Source: Saccharum officinarum (taxonomy: Eukaryota > Streptophyta > Magnoliopsida > Poales > Poaceae). From it: a stretch of DNA of 64,000 nt. The position numbers and the translations under genes are program-made. The notes under the pieces are model-generated. The model was not told where the DNA came from, made no database searches, and saw nothing but the letters and a program-made list of their open reading frames with translations. Positions 11,442 to 20,920 of the stretch are shown one piece after another (the first letter of the stretch is position 1; each line of letters begins with the position of its first letter). The DNA lies in NCBI GenBank assembly GCA_020631735.1, contig CM036199.1:20005553-20069552 (forward strand). The letters are read 5' to 3'.

Positions 11442-11684
11442 GGGTGTGTTCACTTCGTGAAAAGTAGGTGAAAAGTTACTGTAGCATCTTTCGTTGTTAT
11501 TTGGTAAAATTTGTCCAATTATGGACTAACTAGGCTCAAAAGATTCGTCTCGACATTTACAAACAAACTATGTAATTAGTTATCTTTTTTACCTACATTT
11601 AATGCTCCATACATATGTCGAAAGATTCGATGTGATGGGTGGAAGAGGAAATATTTTGGGTTTGCATGGCAACTAAACAGGGCC
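11442..11684. mobile_element. Tourist-like MITE with TAA target duplication
   Basis: It runs from GGGTGTGTTCACTTCG to CAACTAAACAGGGCC, flanked by TAA (11439-11441, 11685-11687). Internal words TACTGTAGCATC, ATTCGTCTCG and TTAATGCTCCATA match the element at 6657. Confidence 0.8.
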
Positions 11685-11720
11685 TAAGTATCATCTCGTT
11701 GGGTTTCCTTTGTTCTGCCA

Positions 11721-12009
11721 GGGGCATTGTTTAGATACCCAAATTCACCCCCAAATTCCACTATGCAAAAAGGAGATTCGCCATCACATCAAAATATCGG
11801 CAAATGCATGGAGTACTAAATGTAGATGAAATCATAAACTAATTGCACAATTTTGTTGTATTTTACGAGACGAACATTTTGAGTCTAATTACTCAATTTT
11901 TAAACAATTTTTTACACTAAAAACAAAAGTTGCTACAGTGTTCCGACAGGAACACTATAGCAGCAGTGCCCGAATCGGCACCCCGATTCGGGAATCTAAA
12001 CAAGGCCCC
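11721..12009. mobile_element. MITE of the GGCCTTGTTTAGAT family
   Basis: Ends GGGGCATTGTTTAGAT and ATCTAAACAAGGCCCC are inverted repeats. The interior matches the copies at 10632, 12414 and 12779, including the GTGTTCCG and CCGATTCGGG words at the right. No clear target duplication was seen. Confidence 0.75.
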
Positions 12010-12413
12010 AGTGCTTGGCATAGCTCCCTCTAAAATAAGGGCTCTGGAAGCATCTGGTTCTGCCCTGTAGTAGCCTGTAGCTTCTGAATTGTTGAGTGAG
12101 CTCAGCTGGCAAGGCATCCGTGGATCGTCTCGTCTGCAGTGTGACGATCGTGCCTTTGGCCTGATAGACCAACAACATCTGACCCCTGCAATGCACATGA
12201 TGGGTACGAGCCCGGGGCCTACACGATTTAATAGTGGCATGGCAGTGAACCACCAGGGACATGTTGGCGTTCCGTGTCGGCTCATCTCCGGCTCTCCCTC
12301 GACATTTTTCTTTTTTCATTTTACCGTGGTGCAAGTGCAAGGCTGTTACTGTTAGGCAGTGCCGTTTTTTCTCTGGTTAGTTAGCACGTGGGTGGGATTT
12401 ACGCTCAGTCCTC
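12010..12413. other. spacer between MITEs
   Basis: About 400 bp with open frames on both strands (for example 12089-12355 plus) but no recognisable protein. Nothing else was identified. Confidence 0.4.
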
Positions 12414-12698
12414 GGCCGTGTTCACTTCCCAAATTCGGAGCCCGATTCAGGCATTGTAGGTACAGTGTTTGTGTCGGAATACTGTAGCAACTTTTGTTTT
12501 TTAGTGTAAAAAATTGTCTAAAAATTGATTAATTAGACTCAAAATGTTCGTCTCGTAAAGTACAACAAAATTATGCAATTAGTTTTTGATTTCATCTACA
12601 TTTAGTACTCCATGTATTTGCTGGCATTTTGATGTGATGGGGAATCTCCTTTTTGCATAATGGAATTTGGAAGGAGAATTTTCGATCTAAACAAGGCC
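12414..12698. mobile_element. MITE of the same family, opposite orientation
   Basis: It reads GGCCGTGTTCACTTCCC at the left and ATCTAAACAAGGCC at the right. It is the reverse complement of the 11721 copy along most of its length, with TACTGTAGCAAC, GTTCGTCTCG and TTTAGTACTCCATG words. Confidence 0.75.
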
Positions 12699-13001
12699 GA
12701 GACTTTTCCACGGCATGTCCCTGCGGTTCTGCAGTCTGCAGCAGGACAGTGGGAACCCCTTGTTGCGATCTGAACGAAGGCCTTGTTTAGATACTAAATT
12801 CATCCTTAAATTCCACTATAAAAAAGGAGATTTCCCATCACATTAAAATGTCGGTAAATGCATGGAGTACTAAATATAGATAAAATCATAAACTAATTGT
12901 ACAGTTTTGTTGTACTTTGCGAGACGAACATTTTGAGTCTAATTAATCAATTTTTGGATAATTTTTTGCACTAAAAAACAAAAGTTGCTACAGTATTTAC
13001 T

Positions 13002-14296
13002 CACCCTGTTCATGGTCCGGATTTGCGGTTTTGGCCGGGTTTGTAACCCAAGCCTCGTTTACTTGTCTGGGTTGGTTTCGGGTTGGTCTCTCGGTTTTCG
13101 CTGGGTACCCTGCTCTGTTTCGCAAATTGCTTGCTACGAGCCCCCACCCCAGGTCGGCCCGCAAAGGAGGCGGCGCGGCGAGCGATGGAAGGCACCGTGC
13201 TGTGCGCGGCCAACCACGCGCTGCTCACGCCCATCAGTTTCCTCGAGCGCACCGCGCTCGTCTAACCTGACCGCCCTGCCGTCGTCGCTGCCGAAGGGCA
13301 CGGCCACGCCGCCGCCCCGCACCTGGCGGGAGATCCGGGACCGCAGCCTCCGCCTCGCCGCCGTGTTCCGCGACGTGGTGAGTCTCTTCTCTCAAGCCGT
13401 TGGTGCCTGGAGCAGTAGATTTATTCGGCCATTATTTACCTGACGCCGTCCAAGCATTCACTTTTACTGCTGTTGCTGTTCTTGGTTGAAAAAAAGGCTC
13501 CTTTTTTTTCTCTCGATGCGAGTAGATAGAAGTGTTGTTCTTGCCCGAATTCATCAATTATTCGACCACCTGAATTTGCTTGCGAATTGTGCTCGGAGCC
13601 AATATCGTTTCATCAGTAAGAAGCTACTGCTAGTAGTAGGTTCAGCAATCGAATCAAATTGGCCGATTCTCAATCGCAGCTGCCGTTGCTGCCCCGTGCA
13701 GGTTGCGGTGTTCGCGCAGAACATTCCAGCCTTCTGGGAGCTCCACTTCGGCATTCCCATGGCCGGCGCCGTCATCTGCGCGCTCAACTCGCCCCTCGAC
13801 GCCGACATGGCGTCCGTGCTGCTGCAGCACTCGGAGGCCAAGGTCGTCTTCGTGGACGTCGCGCTGCTGGGCGTCGCGCGAGAAGCGCTCCGCCTCATCT
13901 CCCAGGCAGCCGGAGCAAGCAGCAGGGTGCCCACCGTGGTGCTAATCAACGAGGTCCTCGACGAGCCGCCGCCCACGAGGAGTGCGTGTCCGTGGTGGCC
14001 GCGGCGAGCGCCACGAGCAGGAGGCCCAGGAGCGTGCCGCCCACAAGGACCGCGACGACATCAGGTTGTGGCGCTGCGAGGTCCAGGTGAAGGCGAGGAG
14101 GACCGGCGCCAGCGCGGTGGAGGCGACGGCGTAGTGCCGCGACCAGCGGTGTTCTCTTTTTTAGTTGTTCCTTTCTGTCAGCGGGTTTTTCGGATAAACC
14201 CGCAGACCACTCCAACCCGCGTAAGTGTCGTACGACGGTTTCCTCTGGGTGTGGTGCGGGCCGGTCTCCGGTTTTTACGAACGAATGAACAGGGTG
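13002..14296. mobile_element. gene-capturing TIR transposon (Pack-type)
   Basis: The element is flanked by a perfect 10-bp direct repeat AGTATTTACT (12992-13001, 14297-14306). Its ends are inverted: CACCCTGTTCAT at the left and ATGAACAGGGTG at the right. Subterminal GGGTT/AACCC words recur, and a hairpin (GCGGGTTT..AAACCCGC) lies near 14181-14203. It has no transposase. It carries exons and an intron of an acyl-activating enzyme gene. A 9-10 bp target duplication fits a Mutator-like element. The short TIR leaves room for another superfamily. Confidence 0.8.
13184..13981 (+). pseudogene. captured fragment of an acyl-activating enzyme gene (AMP-binding)
   Basis: The fragment starts with an N-terminus typical of peroxisomal plant acyl-activating enzymes/butyrate-CoA ligase-like proteins (MEGTVLCAANHALLTPISFL, 13184 on). 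Exon A runs to about 13377, then a GTGAGT donor, an intron retained to the CAG at 13701, and exon B from 13702 with NIPAFWELHFGIPMAGAV and LLQHSEAKVVFVD in frame. The normal enzymes activate carboxylic acids as CoA thioesters. Exon A has an in-frame TAA after LERTALV and a frame change soon after, and the AMP-binding catalytic motifs are absent, so the fragment cannot encode an enzyme. Sequence after about 13981 comes from another unidentified source, perhaps read on the minus strand. Confidence 0.82.
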
Positions 14297-14349
14297 AGTA
14301 TTTACTGTAGCTACAGTGCCTAAATCGGTACACCGATTCGGGCATCTAA

Positions 14350-14614
14350 GGCCTCGTTTAGTTCGGTGAATTGGGGAGAAAAACACTGTATCAGAATTCC
14401 TGTAGCATTTCGTTTGTATTTGGTAAAAAATATTCAAATTTTGACTAACTAGGCTTAAAATGTTCATCTCGCAAAGTACAACAAAACTGTGCAATTAGTT
14501 TTTTGATTTCATCAACATTTAGTACTCCATGCATTTGCCGACATTTTGATGTGACAGAGAATCTTCTTTTTCATAGTGAAATTTAGGGGAGAATTGGGGG
14601 AACTAAACAAGGGC
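14350..14614. mobile_element. Tourist-like MITE inserted in the terminus of another MITE
   Basis: Ends GGCCTCGTTTAGTTC and GAACTAAACAAGGGC, flanked by TAA (14347-14349, 14615-14617). The flanks belong to the right terminus of the older element at 12779-14625. Confidence 0.85.
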
Positions 14615-14625
14615 TAAAGAAGGCC

Positions 14626-14971
14626 GAATATTCTTTGGGCAGATGACACGAGTGACGAACGACACATCGACCGCGCCCCGCCCCATGGCCGGTCGCGCTT
14701 GGACGGCTTGACGCGGGAGCCAGAGGGGCATATCGCCGTCGCCGTCGCCGCCGTTGGCGTCGTTGACCGACTTGAGCGAGTAGGGCTTCTTTCTCCGGCA
14801 GCGACTTTCCGGGAGGCATTTGAGGCGGATCGATCCACATCCACCCAATTCTTGCCGTGTGGTTCTGGCAACTGCACTAGTATTATATAGAGATAAATAA
14901 ATATCTCGCTTTCCTAGAGCACGAGGCAGCAGAACCGTCGACAAAGACGATGACCTTATCTCTACTATAAT
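14626..14971. other. GC-rich stretch before the assembly gap
   Basis: Open frames run across 14640-14890 on both strands, and codon-like GC richness (GCCGTCGCC repeats) suggests a gene or a captured exon, but no family was recognised. Confidence 0.35.
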
Positions 14972-15071
14972 NNNNNNNNNNNNNNNNNNNNNNNNNNNNN
15001 NNNNNNNNNNNNNNNNNNNNNNNNNNNNNNNNNNNNNNNNNNNNNNNNNNNNNNNNNNNNNNNNNNNNNNN
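14972..15071. other. assembly gap (100 N)
   Basis: Exactly 100 N. This is a conventional spacer, so the true distance between the flanks is unknown. Confidence 0.99.
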
Positions 15072-17486
15072 TTCACTCAATAAAGCATATCTCAAATACA
15101 TATGATAAATTAAGATCCTGCTCAACAATTAGCAAACATGTTAGATTTAATCATGTTTGCACGCAATTCTCCAAAATGCGCTAAAGGGCTAGATGCACTT
15201 TCATTAATACAAACTAAGTGGAGCACACCACTAATATTGGTTATTACATTGCATGGCATAGTCCGTGTAGTGAATCTCCAATTTTGAAACCGAGCACATC
15301 ATTTCAATAAAATTGGCACATGCATCAATGCACTATCTCTTGCTTCACAAGGCCGAGCATATAGACTACCAAAGATGGAACATATTGGTCTAAACGAAAA
15401 TGGGTTAGGTTCCAAAGCAAAATGCAAATGATTCTGTCATCATGTGAAGTGGTGTTGCAGTTGCTTAGTACTAGTGGTATCCAAGTTGCTCTATGGCTTG
15501 ATGTAGAATTGATTGGAACCTACAAGCAGCATAGGTGAAACCATGATCTAGAACCTATAAGTGATGTCGACAAACACAATATGAGAGCCACAAATGGAAA
15601 CATATAAGCATACATTCTAAGCACCAATTTGATTGTACTATAAATTTCCATTGTGCCGAGCAATCCTTTCACTTACTGCTACCACATCTGGATTGTCCTC
15701 ATGTAAAGTTTGTAATTGGACAGACGAGAAATCAAGCAAAAAGTATCAATCTCTGCAAGCGCTTTTAAACAAGATTTCATATTCCTCTTAGTAGTTCTAT
15801 TATTATAGGGTGCCTCTTCCCCATAACAGAAATTTGTATAACCTATTCAAGGCTCCCCCAAATGTCGATTAAGAAATCAATATGGCATTGTCGTAACTGT
15901 CCATTGGTGATATGTTTAGCACCTCAATTTCTAGGGTAGATTTCAAAATGGAGGAGGATTATGTAACAAACTATAATAAATTGAGTGGAAAATAAGATTC
16001 CTTACTATTGAAGGATGCGGAAATTGCGAACACTTCAAAGTTGGCTCGAATGGCATATATCTAGGAAAATATCTTGGTGTCACTGGCGAAGGTGGAGGAG
16101 GTCCTTACATACCCAATTTAATAGAATGAAGTAATTTTTATATGTTGTTCATCAGCCATTAGTGATTTGAATAAACCATAAAAAATTTGGTGTTCATCAA
16201 TCTATCATTATAACATCTCAAAGGATACTACAACCAATTGTTCTTACATGTTACAATGCTAATCAAATAATCAGTAGTATTCTTTTATAGCCCTAATTAG
16301 TAGTGAGGGAGCATTGACCTATGTACCGGTGTTGAGCTTAACTGCTTAAGTGGAGAACGGAAGCAATGGTGGCGGTGAAGAAAAAGAGGTGGGGGTTTCT
16401 CACTATGGGGCAAAGGAGAAGAGGGACACTAGCTCATGGATCTTGGTCGAGGTGTCCAGAGGCGATCCTCACTGGGGCAACAATGTTACTCATGGGGGCA
16501 AAGACACTATTCATAGGGCAATGGTGCTCACAGGGGCGATGGATGTGGTGCGGGGGTAGGGGCGCTGGTGGTAGTCCTCGGGGGCAGTGATGCTTGTTGA
16601 CGACCGCAATCCTCAGAGGGAGACTAAAAATTGGGAGCATCATGGTGGGTGATGAAATTTTTGAAGGGACACATCAGTTATATAGGGACATGGTTCCATT
16701 GTTAGGTGAAAACAATATCCGATAGTGATACCCTATCACTATTGGGTTGTCCTTGACTCACAGTGATCCTTGGCTGTCACTGCTGGAGTGTCCTTGACCC
16801 GACAGTGATTTATATTCATCATTCCTAGGGTGACCTTGACTCAGCAGTGATTTATGTTTATCACTTCTGGGTTGTTCTTGACCTGGTGGCGATCCATTTG
16901 GTTTCTAGAAAATTTGTATTAATCCTTGCATCCACTCAACTAACCAAATGGATCCCCGAGTATATGAGTCATCAACGATCGGATCCGACCACCTTCCACC
17001 ACAATCCTATATAACTAGGACTCGTCGGTGAAGCCTAAAGCGAAGAGTAGCATGGCATCGGCCTCAGGGACCACTGTTGCGATGAGACTAGATCTATTCG
17101 AGCCATTCTTAGGCTTCCTCCTCAATACCCCTAGGAAGGAACCCCTAGTTTGTGAGAAGGATCTGCATGTGCATCCTCCCTATTGTTGTCTAGTGACTCA
17201 AATCCTCTACTTGGACTAGGACTCAAGATAGGTGTGCTATTAGGACTTCTAGTTCTATTAGAACTTGAGTGTAGAATCGTACTAGGAATAGGACTCCACT
17301 TACATATGTGAGGGTCTTTAAGGGCACTATAATTGTGCATCTGTCCAGGACATTCATTTAGCATCGATTCCTCCATTAATCCATCCATCAAGCAACAAAT
17401 CCATTCATTATTCTCTACACATGTCATCCATACAATCCTGAACACAATTAGCAATGATGGATCTATCTTGTGTGTTTTTCTATTAG
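15072..17486. other. region before the first visible bHLH exon, probably intron or intergenic
   Basis: The sequence is AT-rich and has no recognisable exon. A G-rich stretch at 16350-16620 is open in two frames but matches nothing known. A 42-bp tandem array lies at 16724-16893. If the bHLH gene is complete, this is its first intron, and the N-terminal exon should lie at or before the gap. Confidence 0.45.
16724..16893. repeat. degenerate 42-bp tandem array
   Basis: Four units begin AGTGAT at 16724, 16762, 16804 and 16846, with the next period at 16888 (GGCGAT). Each unit contains CACT or CATT and TGTCCTTGAC-like words, so each unit carries a short inverted AGTGA/TCACT pair. Such arrays occur near CACTA transposon ends, but no terminal CACTA motif was seen here. 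Confidence 0.8.
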
Positions 17487-19307
17487 GTTTTCCAAGTGCA
17501 AGGGCTGGCGTCGGTGGTGAGGTGAACCACCATGCAACGAGTGGCTATCACAAGAAGATGAAGTCCCCCATGAACTTATCCAGACAAGGATCCCTCTCTC
17601 AATTCTCTGAGGATGGAATCCCGGACGATCTCACCAATAATATGCATGGTATTGGACACTCTGAAGAGAACATCACCACCAACAATGTGGCACGTTCAAG
17701 TGGGTTCTCAATTGGATCATGGGAGGATTCAAATTCTATTGTGTTTTCCAACCCGGCAAGCAAAGCAGGAATACACAACAATGACGACATCATAGCCAGT
17801 ATTAGTAACTCTTATGAATTACAGGTATGTTACTACTTATATTATCATAAAATGGATCTTTTCTTGCCATTTATAATGCTAGTTATTGTTTTACATATAT
17901 TTGCATGTCCTTGCTGAAAGGGATTTTCTCGAAATACATATATATACACACTACATGATCCTATTCCAATCACGATATGCTAAGGTTGTTTGAAACATTA
18001 GTTACAAGGCTATACTAATCTACAAACTACAAAGCAATCATCCATGGAGGAAATTAATTAGTTGTATGTGTAATGCCTGCGTGATTTCATGTTTATCATC
18101 GATCTGTGGATGCAGTTTGGTGTCGCGAAGGAAATGGCGGGCCTACTGCAGGTGCAGCAAGACCAAGTTCCATTCAGAGTACGAGCCAAGCGTGGATGTG
18201 CCACGCATCCAAGGAGCATCGCAGAGCGGGTAAATTCCCACATCATCTTCTTGATGATGCCTGATGGCATACTGTTCCCTTGTAGTAGTAACAAGTTTTC
18301 ATGCACCGTGACTGTGCTAATAACCAAACACTGAAAATCTGCTTGATAATGGAGTAACTCGATCTTAAATTATTAATGTACATAATATATGTCATAATCG
18401 ATAGATGATTATATTTTCTGCATCTTGGCACTTGATCGCACCCCTTTTAATTAGATTTGTTTTTGGAGATTATTTAAGATTAATGTCAGGCATGTGATCA
18501 ATGATGTTGTAGGAGCGAAGAACGAGGATCAGCGAGAAGCTCAGAAAGTTGCAGGCCCTTGTGCCTAACATGGACAAGGTGATCCATTATACATTATCCG
18601 TGATTCCGTGCTGCAGAATATATTATATCTTTGTTTCTATATATATAATTATATATGCAGTGCATATGGTTGCTATTTAGTCTATCTTTTCGAACAGACA
18701 ACAATCTGCAGGTTTTTACAGGCATGCACACAGTTCATTCTTATGCTTTTGTTCTTCAAAATGTGGCAGCAAACTAGCACAGCGGACATGCTGGATTTAG
18801 CAGTTGATCACATCAGAGGACTCCAGAGCGAGCTGCAGGTATATGTACGTATTAATTAACACGTTTTCCACATATATATGATCAGAAAACTGAGGCTGCT
18901 TCATGCTGCTTCAGTTTCCCAACTTCTGCATTGTTCCATAAAAAACACAAACACACATGAAGCAGTCGATCTGAGGTGCACTTCCATACATGATGATTTC
19001 AGCATCACATTAGGCCCTCCAATAATCTGGCCATCCACGAGCTTATCATTCGATCGATCTACCATTAATTATGTCAGTACATCTTTTTGTTTAATCAATG
19101 CCTTCATGAATGAACTTAAAGAAGCGATAAGTATTATGTACAACATTCTTCTTTAGTTTCATCCACTACTCATACATATAACATATACACATCCCAGCAC
19201 ACATCCTGCAACTGAGCAACACTGTGTTTTACTATATGCACTTGCAGGCTCTCAAGGAAGACAAGGAGAAGTGCACCTGCCGCAGCAATCGTCCACCAGG
19301 GAGATAA
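17487..19307 (+). CDS. bHLH transcription factor, FBH/AKS type, 3' exons only
   Basis: Exons were read at 17487-17824, 18116-18229, 18513-18578, 18770-18838 and 19248-19307, all with AG acceptors and GT donors and in phase, giving 214 residues and a stop. The bHLH domain spans RSIAERERRTRISEKL, a basic helix with E and RR contacts, then LVPNMDKQTSTADMLDLAVD as loop and helix 2, and the tail ends with CTC. This layout is that of the FLOWERING BHLH / AKS group, nuclear factors that activate CONSTANS or guard-cell potassium channel genes in Arabidopsis. The first visible exon needs one base from an upstream exon, so the N-terminal exon with the start codon is missing: beyond the gap, in the gap, or lost. 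Whether this copy is functional is not known. Confidence 0.85.
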
Positions 19308-20329
19308 CATATGCTAAAAATGGGTTCTCGGCAACATACAGAACGGCATTGCACATTGTCAGACAGCATGCAAAAAATGGCTACTGTAGCATATTGGCTT
19401 CAGCAGATTGGGCGAGATATTTGGTATTCATCAAATCTAGTGTTTAGCTTCAATGCAAACTAGCTAGCTAGAAGTAGCTGTTGTGTTCATATTGAAAAGC
19501 AGAAGCGTATTTTATTTCAAGCAGGAGTAAGGGGGGAATGAAAGGCTTTAAGGGCCTATTGCAGTTTCATGAATTTCCCTGGTTCTAATAAGTTCTTTTT
19601 TGAGAAGTATGTACTAATAAGTTCTTACTACTTGCTAGCCAGTACTAGCGCCTCATGAGCTGCCGTAGATGCTAGATATGATATTGAAGGATTTTTCCCC
19701 TCCGTACTTTAGGTTTTTCCGAAGTTCCGATCCAGTCATCAGATCAGCTACTCAGCTTATTGTTCCAAGGTACCACTGCAATCGAAGAACACTAACACCT
19801 AGCAGTAGGCCCTCCACACACCACTGCACCAGGGATTGACTCCATAGTTTGAAGGGCCTTAGGGCGAATAATAGGAAACTAAAGACCCTTTAGGTTAAGC
19901 ATTTTTTAATTTGTAACTTAGTAAGAGTTAACGGCAGCATGTATATAGTTCTGTTTCTATTGCATATAGTTCATAATTATTCATAAAACCCTGTATCGAT
20001 ATAACAGAAGAAACTAAAAAAGTTGTAAAACAACTATCATAATTACCTCAAATAAGACAACGGTGCTTCACAAATGCTTATTAGGCAACATCTAATATAG
20101 AAAATAAATACTTAGAGTTAGAAATTTAGAACCATAACAACCGAATATCTGCTAAGCAAATAAGCAAAGCAATGGAATGGACTATCGTCCAATTATTGAC
20201 AAATTTACCTCACGATCAACAATAACCAATTACGCGGGGTAGGATGCCAGATGGATGTCGTCGTCTTATTGATAGAGGTCTATTGGCGGCTTGGGCCAGA
20301 TGGGTTGCAGAATATAGAGAGGCCAAAAA
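19308..20329. other. bHLH 3' flank and intergenic DNA
   Basis: Probably a 3' UTR in the first few hundred bases. No coding sequence or known repeat was recognised in the rest. Confidence 0.45.
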
Positions 20330-20837
20330 AAGAAGGCCAGTAAAGAAAAGTTGCAAAATGTATCAAGAGGCAAATATTTTCAAATAAAATGCTTGATAAG
20401 ACCCTAAAGTTGCAAAATACCAAATATAGGGAGGCAAAAAAGACATGGTATAGAAAGCAAAAGAAAAGTTGCAAAATACAGAAGGCAAAAGAAATAAAGT
20501 TAGTAAAAGAAAACTTGCAAAATATATTAAGAGACAAAAAAAAGAAAAGTTGCAAAATACAGAAGGCAAAAAAAAAGTCAGTAAAAGAAAACTTGCAAAA
20601 TATATTAAGAGACAAAAAAATGCTGTTGCAAAAATACCAAATATAGGGAGGCAAAAAAGACATGGTATAGAAAGCTAAAGAAAAGTTGCAAAATGCAGAA
20701 GGCAAATAAAAATAAAGTCAGTAAAATAAAACTTGCAAAATATATTAAGAGACAAAAAAAAGTTGCTAAATACAGAAGGCAAAAAAAATAAAGTCAGTAA
20801 AAGAAAACTTGCAAAATATATTAAGAGACAAAAAAAA
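20330..20837. repeat. A-rich complex tandem repeat
   Basis: A unit of about 76-78 bp (CTTGCAAAATATATTAAGAG at 20514, 20592, 20732 and 20808, with AGTTGCAAAATACAGAAGGC upstream) recurs four times. A second unit of about 65 bp, with CCAAATATAGGGAGGC and GACATGGTATAGAAAGC, occurs before copy 1 and between copies 2 and 3. The array ends directly at the tRNA gene. Confidence 0.9.
20830..20837 (-). terminator. RNA polymerase III terminator of the tRNA gene
   Basis: Eight A on the plus strand give T8 on the transcribed strand, starting one base after the tRNA 3' end. T4 or longer is the normal Pol III stop signal. The same A-run belongs to the tandem repeat. Confidence 0.85.
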
Positions 20838-20838
20838 T

Positions 20839-20920
20839 GCTGGCTGTGGGGTTCGAACCCACGCGCACTTCAGTGCAGAAGATCTTAAGTCTTCCCCCTT
20901 AACCACTCGGGCAAACCAGC
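20839..20920 (-). tRNA. tRNA-Leu (UAA)
   Basis: The minus strand folds as an 82-nt tRNA with a 7-bp acceptor stem (GCTGGTT with AGCCAGC, one G-U pair), an anticodon stem GAAGA/TCTTC around the loop CTTAAGA with anticodon TAA, a long variable arm as in class II tRNAs, and a T arm GTGGG-TTCGAAC-CCCAC. Decodes UUA leucine codons in cytosolic translation. It has no intron, whereas chloroplast trnL-UAA carries a group I intron, so this is probably a nuclear gene. The internal A and B boxes (TGGTTAAGGGG-type and GGTTCGAAC) are present. Confidence 0.93.

Larger units (their letters stand above)
12779..14625. mobile_element. MITE split by two later insertions
   Basis: The left part (12779-13001) and the right parts (14297-14346 and 14615-14625) join into one element of the GGCCTTGTTTAGAT family. 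GAA flanks both ends. The two interrupting elements are at 13002-14296 and 14350-14614, the second sitting within the last dozen bases of the right terminus. Confidence 0.75.

Noticed and set aside
16350..16590. First exon of the bHLH gene
   Set aside because: The frames are Gly/Lys-rich without the conserved N-terminal motifs of the family and no convincing donor joins them in phase to 17487.
16724..16893. CRISPR-like array
   Set aside because: Units are contiguous with no unique spacers, and the genome is plant nuclear.
20839..20920. Chloroplast DNA insertion as origin of tRNA-Leu(UAA)
   Set aside because: The chloroplast gene has a group I intron, and the flanks here are not chloroplast-like, so a nuclear gene is favoured.
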